Origin: Agromyces sp. Root81 | Lineage (GTDB): Bacteria; Actinomycetota; Actinomycetes; Actinomycetales; Microbacteriaceae | Assembly (NCBI RefSeq): GCF_001429165.1 | Contig: NZ_LMIR01000002.1 | Coordinates: 916,661 to 980,660, forward strand | Reading direction: 5' to 3' | Length of the DNA stretch: 64,000 nucleotides | In this document: piece by piece, positions 59,192 to 64,000 of the stretch | Layout: each line of letters starts with the position of its first letter | Numbering within the stretch: position 1 is the first letter of the stretch | Made by a program: the position numbers and the translations under genes | Notes under the pieces: generated by a model | The model's database searches: none | What the model saw: only the letters and a program-made list of their open reading frames with translations | Told to the model about the DNA's origin: nothing

Positions 59192-61690
59192 CTAGGCTTC
59201 CTCTCCGGGACTCCACAGTTCCAGGTGGGGCGGAGCCGTCGTCTTCGTGCGCCGCGCTCGGTAGTCATCGAGGAAGAGCTTCGGGTCGGAAAGGAATGAC
59301 CCGAATCCGGCCGGGTCGGTCTTGACCGCGTCGTTCTTCCCGAGCCCTGCGCGGAATGCGGGCAAATAGATGCGGCGGAAATGCCAGCGGAGCGTTGTGA
59401 GACGCTCATGGCGGCTGCGGCCCACATCCAATTCGATGAAGACAGCTCGCCGCAGTAGTTCGCGGGTGAAGCGAATCTGAGCCGGAGTGAGCAGCGCGCT
59501 CACGCTACCTTCGTCGTCCACTTCGATCCTCGGGATCTGCACGGGAACGTCCACCCCGGCTTCGCGGTTCGTCGCTTCAGCGAGCATCTGACTCACGAAC
59601 GTGCCGAACGCGGTTGCATGAAAGTGCATTTCTTTGCCTAGCGGGCGATGATGAGTGACCACGCGCAGAAGGCGCCGACTGACGTCCTGAATCGCTCTGC
59701 TTTGCTCTGACGGGCTGACGCGGTTCCGGCTCTCTTCGTTTCGGTTCGCGAGAATGCTCCGGTACACCAGCAGCAATGTAGAGATGTCTCCAGAGCAGAG
59801 ACTCGCGATGGTCTCCATCCCGTGGTACGCCGAGGACGCACTACTACCCTTTTGGCTCAACTGCTCCGCAATTGCACCCAATGTGCTCGACCGACCGATC
59901 AGCTCGTCTGGGGTACCTTTCCAGCCCGCTGCGCTCAGCCGGTTGATGAGCAGGTCTTCAGCGAACTTGAGGTTCCGCTGGTCGTTGGCTCCGAGGAACT
60001 CTGTCCCGCAGTCGATTTCGATGCGCTCGCGTGCAAGGTCGACGGTGAGCTCGCCACCTTGATAGTCCTCGACCGAACCGTACTTCTCGCTTGAGACCTT
60101 GAACAGGTGGCTTGACCTGCGCTCCCAGACAATCGGAAGCAAGCATCGCTGCACTTCCTCCGACAGCCGGTGCGTGCTGAAGTCATCGAGGAGGAAAGCG
60201 ATGGGATGTTTCTTGAAAAAGGGTAGGAGACCAGCAATCTGCGACGTGATGTCGCCAAGAAAGCTGAGGCCGGTTACAGGTTCACTCGGCTTGGTCCCGT
60301 CATGAAGGCGCAGCTGCGAGGCGAAGATCGCGGCCTCGACCGTGTCGAACGCAGAACGGAGGGGGTCACCGCCGAAGATTACGTTCGCGTTCTGTGGCAG
60401 GTACTGGTGGAGAAGTTCAGCGATGGCTCGTGCCTGATTCTCCCCGAGACCGAACACACTGACGCTGTCATTGCGTTTACTCAGTGCCAACAGCGTCGCG
60501 AGCAGTTCACGCGCATGGATGAGGTTGAAGTAGTGGAGGATCTCGGCTCGGTGCTCAGTGACTTGGGCTTCCGTCCGGAACTCAGCGAACCGGTTCTGGA
60601 AGTCAGAAGTGCACGATACGTAAACGCCCGCAACATTCAATTGCTGCATCGGGACCGGCTCGTCGCGCCGAGCAGCATGGGCCCGGAGGCTGAGCCACCG
60701 CATCACCATGCTCTTGCCGCAGCCGCGCGGCCCGGTCAGCAGCAGGGGGTCCTTGGACGTGACCTTCTCGACCCAAGAAGCGTGTGCGAACAGCCGGAGG
60801 AGGAGATCGTCGCTCCCGATCTGTTCAGCACTGATGTACTCAAATGGGTTCGTCATCGGAGACGAACTGGTATCGCCGCCGTATTGCGCACGGGTGTACG
60901 CGTCGCGGAATCGGTCCGCGATGGCCGTGCCCCGCAGACTGCGGCTCGCGTCATCCTCGGTAAGGAACTGCAGTAGCTGTCGAACCTCACGAAGGAACCG
61001 ACGGTCAGCAAGCGTGAGATTCCGACGCGCATGCACGGCGTTGTGCATGAGAGCAATGTGATGGGCAAGGTGGTGAAGATCGTCCCACGGCTTGACCGTC
61101 GATGCCGTCGGTTTCATGCTGCCTGTGTCAACAATCACCGCTTGCTGCCGGACCTCATTGTCTGAGTACGATGCCTCGCCACGGTGAGCCGGGCGGATCA
61201 GAATGTTGTTCGCATGCAGATCGTCATGGGCGAGGTCCTTGGCATCTAGCGCGTCCAACGCCCTTGCCATCTGTTCGACGAACTCAAGGATCGTTCGCGT
61301 CGTAATGTGCTCGGTCTGAGTTTGTAGGAACTCGTGGAGCGTGACGGCGCCGTCGACCCATTCCTCAACGATGACAGTGAACTGGCGGCCGGAACGATGG
61401 GTCCACGCCTCAACGTCGACACATTGCGTGAACAACGGAACGGGAAGCCCCTGGCGAATCTTGAACTCGTGCTCTATCTCACGTCCGTCAAGGTCTTCGA
61501 TTGGAGTGAATTTGGCTGCGTACCGATTCTTGTAACGGTCCTCGACGAGCCACACGATCCCCTTCTGGCCATACGCAACGAACTCGACGGCGGTGTACTC
61601 ACGGCTGGCAGAGAACTTGCCGCTCTCAAATGCTGACGCGTCGCGAAGGAGATCGACGGTGGCTTCATCCAACTGCAGCGGCACTGACAT
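59192..61690 (-). CDS. Protein kinase fused to a P-loop ATPase, first gene of the kinase-ATPase system
   Basis: The 832-residue protein has two domains. Residues about 30-260 are a eukaryotic-like kinase: glycine loop GQKGIVW (41-47), Lys60 in YAAKF, catalytic loop HDDLHANN (155-162) and metal site DTG (188-190) in place of DFG. Residues about 285-830 are a P-loop ATPase with Walker A GPRGCGKS (320-327), Walker B FLLDDF (499-504) and ORC/Cdc6-style helical segments (CSGDISTLLLVYRSIL). It is suited to sense a trigger and phosphorylate or remodel a partner. ATG 61690 has AAGGA upstream. Confidence 0.83.
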   Translation of the reverse strand: MSVPLQLDEATVDLLRDASAFESGKFSASREYTAVEFVAYGQKGIVWLVEDRYKNRYAAKFTPIEDLDGREIEHEFKIRQGLPVPLFTQCVDVEAWTHRSGRQFTVIVEEWVDGAVTLHEFLQTQTEHITTRTILEFVEQMARALDALDAKDLAHDDLHANNILIRPAHRGEASYSDNEVRQQAVIVDTGSMKPTASTVKPWDDLHHLAHHIALMHNAVHARRNLTLADRRFLREVRQLLQFLTEDDASRSLRGTAIADRFRDAYTRAQYGGDTSSSPMTNPFEYISAEQIGSDDLLLRLFAHASWVEKVTSKDPLLLTGPRGCGKSMVMRWLSLRAHAARRDEPVPMQQLNVAGVYVSCTSDFQNRFAEFRTEAQVTEHRAEILHYFNLIHARELLATLLALSKRNDSVSVFGLGENQARAIAELLHQYLPQNANVIFGGDPLRSAFDTVEAAIFASQLRLHDGTKPSEPVTGLSFLGDITSQIAGLLPFFKKHPIAFLLDDFSTHRLSEEVQRCLLPIVWERRSSHLFKVSSEKYGSVEDYQGGELTVDLARERIEIDCGTEFLGANDQRNLKFAEDLLINRLSAAGWKGTPDELIGRSSTLGAIAEQLSQKGSSASSAYHGMETIASLCSGDISTLLLVYRSILANRNEESRNRVSPSEQSRAIQDVSRRLLRVVTHHRPLGKEMHFHATAFGTFVSQMLAEATNREAGVDVPVQIPRIEVDDEGSVSALLTPAQIRFTRELLRRAVFIELDVGRSRHERLTTLRWHFRRIYLPAFRAGLGKNDAVKTDPAGFGSFLSDPKLFLDDYRARRTKTTAPPHLELWSPGEEA

Positions 61691-61800
61691 GGTCAGTCCT
61701 TTATATACGTCCAAATGCTTCTTGTGGACTGCGCAGCAGGCGGGGCGTGGTTCTGAGCGAAAGATCGGAGACCGGGCGACTTCGTCGGAACTCACGCCCA

Positions 61801-62085
61801 CTAGGTGCACCGCCGCATCTTCGGAGGCTGGGCACGGAAGATCAGGAGTCGTCGGATCTGCTCGATGCCGCTGGAAATGTTCGGTTCATCGATTTTCGGC
61901 GTAGCCCAGGAGCGGAAGGTGACGTACCCGACGAGGATGCCCGTCACGACGCTGACGATGCCGATGAGACAACAATCGAGGGTGTTGAAGAGCCAGAGCC
62001 AGAGTGCAATCGCAACGAATGTGCTGCTGTTCCGCGCCGTGGACGTGGACACCACCGATGTTGTCCCGACCAGCTTCGATGTCAC
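61801..62085 (-). CDS. Small membrane protein upstream of the kinase-ATPase gene
   Basis: The 94-residue product has two hydrophobic segments (FVAIALWLWLFNTLDCC and IGIVSVVTGILVGYVTF) and a short soluble tail. It starts with GTG. An overlapping ATG at 62089 in another frame reads MSDIEAGRDNIGG, so a frameshift near 62060 could join the two. Function unknown. Confidence 0.55.
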   Translation of the reverse strand: MTSKLVGTTSVVSTSTARNSSTFVAIALWLWLFNTLDCCLIGIVSVVTGILVGYVTFRSWATPKIDEPNISSGIEQIRRLLIFRAQPPKMRRCT

Positions 62086-62238
62086 TCATGGGTTGAGCTT
62101 CCCGCCACCCGCGCATCTGTGCGTCGGTCGACGCACTGGACAGATGACTCAGGATTGGAGCCACCATGACGGTTGAGCCCGTGGTAGCGCCTGACGGCTT
62201 CAAGGACCTCCTAGCTTGGTACTCGAACTCCGGAAAGA

Positions 62239-62694
62239 TCAATTCATCGTCTGGCGACCCGATTGATCTCTGCCCGGCAGCGATCCTGGAGCTACTTGTT
62301 CCCCCGCAGTCGACGTCGCGCGGGCCTCGGCGAGCACCGCCGCAATGCGGCCGGCCATGAGAAGGTTTGCCGCAGTACCACCACCGAACACGGCCATTCG
62401 AGTGCACAGCCAGAGCGTCACGTCCCAGTCGACATCAGGGTCGCTGTTCGGGTTCAGTATGGCGAGCAGTGGCGACAGTCCCGGCAGGAGGGCACCATCG
62501 GGGGCGAACTGAAACGCGGGGAGAAACGTCTTGCCGCGAAATGAGACTTGAAGAATGTCGCCCATCGCCACAAGCTCGTCGAGGCGCTCCGCACTGATTC
62601 GCAAGTCGCGCATGACGGTTTCGCGGGTGTAGTACGGCCCGACCACTCGATTCCACATGGCGCCCGCCTGTTGTGCCGCTTCTTTGTCGACCAT
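62239..62694 (-). CDS. Antitoxin-like HTH protein (Xre/MbcA-ParS type)
   Basis: The 151-residue protein begins with a HTH-like segment (ETVMRDLRISAERLDELVAMGDILQV) and continues with a region typical of toxin-binding antitoxins paired with RES-domain toxins: KTFLPAFQFAPDGALLPGLSPLLAIL...DVTLWLCTRM. No RES or other toxin gene is visible next to it. GAGGAG lies before the ATG. Confidence 0.68.
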   Translation of the reverse strand: MVDKEAAQQAGAMWNRVVGPYYTRETVMRDLRISAERLDELVAMGDILQVSFRGKTFLPAFQFAPDGALLPGLSPLLAILNPNSDPDVDWDVTLWLCTRMAVFGGGTAANLLMAGRIAAVLAEARATSTAGEQVAPGSLPGRDQSGRQTMN

Positions 62695-62731
62695 GGTGGC
62701 TCCTCTTCTAAGTACAAGGCCTCGTCAGGCT

Positions 62732-63547
62732 TCAGCCGCCGCGGCCGGCCAGTGGTGGCCGTTCGATACTTGGCAGCGCGACCCATTCCCAGTTGAGGGT
62801 TCGGAGGTCGAGCACGGCAAGATTGCCGGCCCGGAACTCGTTCGCGAGCGAGTAGATGCGCCTCCCGTCGTCGAGCTGCCGTTCACCTTTCACGTGCATG
62901 TGCCCGTGGGCGAGGATCCGGGGACACACACCCTCCCAGACGGAGGTGACCCTCGCACGTGCGGCGGCTGAGTAGGCCTGTGCCTCAGCACCCCAATGGC
63001 CCCGTTTCATCTCCTCAGCTGCTTCGAGCGTTCCGCCGTCGACACAGTCGTGGGTGAGTAGGACGTCGACCCCGCCGCCCGACATCGCGTACGAGGCTTC
63101 GGCATCTGTCGGTGTCTCCTGCAGCCACCAGTCCCTGCCTGGCACGCGGGCTTCGAAATCCATCGAAGCCGCACCGCCGAACGAGAGGAACGACCGACCG
63201 TCGAGTTCGAACCGAAGGCCGCGCGGCAGCGCCCACACATGGTCACTCAGCGGCACCGCGTGGCTGGGCCGGGCCGCGAACGCAGCGTCCAACAAGGCCC
63301 AGTCGTCGTGGTTGCCGGGTGTGAGGAGCACCCGGTCGATGCCGGACCGGGCGCACCAGTAGTCGAGTGTGCCCAGGAACCCGGGCGGACGCTCCCCGGA
63401 CCAGATGCCGAGGTCCCCGAGATGGAGGATCGTACGGACGCCTGGGTGCTGGCGAGCCAGCGCCGGTATCGCACGCTGAACCCAGGAGACGTTGCCGTGC
63501 CAGTCCCCCGCCACCGCGACAACGTGCTCGTCGCCGGCCGATGTCAT
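62732..63547 (-). CDS. Calcineurin-like metallophosphoesterase
   Basis: The 271-residue enzyme has the five family motifs: D-x-H (AGDWHGN), GDLG, GNHDD, TH(D) in LLTHDCVDG and HGHMH. These bind two metals and hydrolyse phosphoesters, possibly nucleotides or nucleic acid ends. Its ATG overlaps the small upstream gene by 4 bases (ATGA). The substrate is unknown. Confidence 0.88.
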   Translation of the reverse strand: MTSAGDEHVVAVAGDWHGNVSWVQRAIPALARQHPGVRTILHLGDLGIWSGERPPGFLGTLDYWCARSGIDRVLLTPGNHDDWALLDAAFAARPSHAVPLSDHVWALPRGLRFELDGRSFLSFGGAASMDFEARVPGRDWWLQETPTDAEASYAMSGGGVDVLLTHDCVDGGTLEAAEEMKRGHWGAEAQAYSAAARARVTSVWEGVCPRILAHGHMHVKGERQLDDGRRIYSLANEFRAGNLAVLDLRTLNWEWVALPSIERPPLAGRGG

Positions 63548-63873
63548 TGCGGGCGCTCCTGATGCCCGTCGATCTCCTCGATGCTGACGACCGTGGACGA
63601 GAGCCGGTTCGAGACGAGATACTCGGCGTCAGCCAGTCGCTCAGCCTTGAAGAAGGTGAACCAGGCGCTCTGCCCGACTGTGAGGCGCTCAATCCTGCAT
63701 GGAATCGGCTCGCCATCGCGATACAGCGCACGCTCACCATCATCCGATTGGATCGGGGCCCGAAGCATCGCGACCTGCCCGCCCGGTCGTAGGTGCAGGA
63801 GGTAGATGCTCCCGCTCACGGTACGCACTCGGTACCAGCCGGCAGGCGAATCAGCATGGAGGCAGTCGATCAT
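63544..63873 (-). CDS. Small hypothetical protein coupled to the phosphoesterase
   Basis: The 109-residue, beta-rich protein (start MIDCLHADSPAGWYRVRTVSG) has a strand pattern of a small barrel-like domain and no recognised motif. Its stop overlaps the phosphoesterase start. ATG 63873 is used; a TTG at 63879 is also possible. Confidence 0.65.
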   Translation of the reverse strand: MIDCLHADSPAGWYRVRTVSGSIYLLHLRPGGQVAMLRAPIQSDDGERALYRDGEPIPCRIERLTVGQSAWFTFFKAERLADAEYLVSNRLSSTVVSIEEIDGHQERPQ

Positions 63874-63894
63874 GACCAACCGCCGCGAGAGAGC

Positions 63895-63999
63895 TCAGTT
63901 CTTGCTGTCTGTCCGTCCGGGCCAGAGGTCCACGCCAAGGCCACGTTCGAGCTTCGCGATGGTGTACAGGTCTGGCCATCCTCGTCCCGCGAGGAGCGC
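63895..63999 (-). CDS. C-terminal end of an XRE-like regulator (partial)
   Basis: An open frame enters from beyond the right edge and ends with AGRGWPDLYTIAKLERGLGV then DLWPGRTDSKN. The LYTIAKLERGLGVDLWP stretch is typical of the last helices of XRE-family HTH domains. It is 21 bases upstream of the 109-residue gene on the same strand and may regulate the operon. Confidence 0.6.
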   Translation of the reverse strand, partial: ALLAGRGWPDLYTIAKLERGLGVDLWPGRTDSKN

Positions 64000-64000
64000 A

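Noticed and set aside
62166..62360. Plus-strand 64-codon frame starting MTVEPVVAPDGFKDLLAWY
   Set aside because: Looks protein-like at first but turns Arg/Pro-rich and overlaps the antitoxin-like gene antisense; no ribosome site.
47058..64000. Prophage or integrative element
   Set aside because: No integrase, terminase, capsid or transposase genes and no tRNA or clear attachment repeats were seen.

Overview
The window is high-GC DNA with the features of an actinobacterium of the Microbacteriaceae (Agromyces/Microbacterium-like). It has dense operons coupled by ATGA or GTGA overlaps, many GTG and TTG starts, a surface protein ending in a class E sortase-type LASTG signal, the octamer CGGATGCC/GGCATCCG scattered through the coding regions, and copies of a GGTTGAGGAGCG...CGTCTCGAAACC intergenic repeat of a type I associate with this family. 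The genus is an inference.

Left part (1-46.9 kb), ordinary chromosome. It opens with the end of an Mrp Na+/H+ antiporter operon (mnhF tail, mnhG). A minus-strand four-gene operon follows, holding a WXG-type alpha/beta hydrolase, a small helical partner, a lipoprotein and a membrane protein. The phenylacetate degradation genes are split into two blocks. Block one is paaABCDE-paaG on minus, divergent from paaI-paaK-paaR on plus. Block two is paaJ-paaF-paaH plus paaZ. PaaK makes phenylacetyl-CoA, PaaABCE(D) epoxidises it, PaaG isomerises to the oxepin, PaaZ opens the ring and oxidises the aldehyde, and PaaF, PaaH and PaaJ finish beta-oxidation to acetyl-CoA and succinyl-CoA. Both blocks carry the same operator-like palindrome, so PaaR probably controls both. 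Between the blocks lie a TetR/ABC exporter unit, a RecQ-like helicase and a 1043-residue repeat surface protein. Then come a DEAD-box RNA helicase with a very repetitive Arg/Asp tail, a collagen-like protein, acetyltransferases and esterases, an ECF42-type sigma factor with its DGPF partner, a two-component system, an acyltransferase, an ABC exporter with a divergent regulator, a YeiH/LysR pair, a ParA/MinD-like ATPase with an Ala/Pro linker, and a VanY peptidase.

Right part (about 47 kb to the end), an accessory island. Codon use is visibly less GC-biased, the CGGATGCC octamer was not seen there, and several genes belong to defence-type families. It carries a GNAT-PIN fusion followed by an ASCH gene, an XRE/methionine aminopeptidase pair, a DruA-family (DUF4338) gene followed by a second, paralogous ASCH gene, and a GNAT. 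A long minus-strand series follows: partial XRE, small protein, metallophosphoesterase, HTH antitoxin-like protein, small membrane protein, then three tightly coupled genes. These three are a protein kinase fused to a P-loop ATPase, a 400-residue protein of unknown fold and a two-TM membrane protein, and they are the best candidate here for an undescribed system. No integrase, transposase, tRNA, rRNA or CRISPR array was found.
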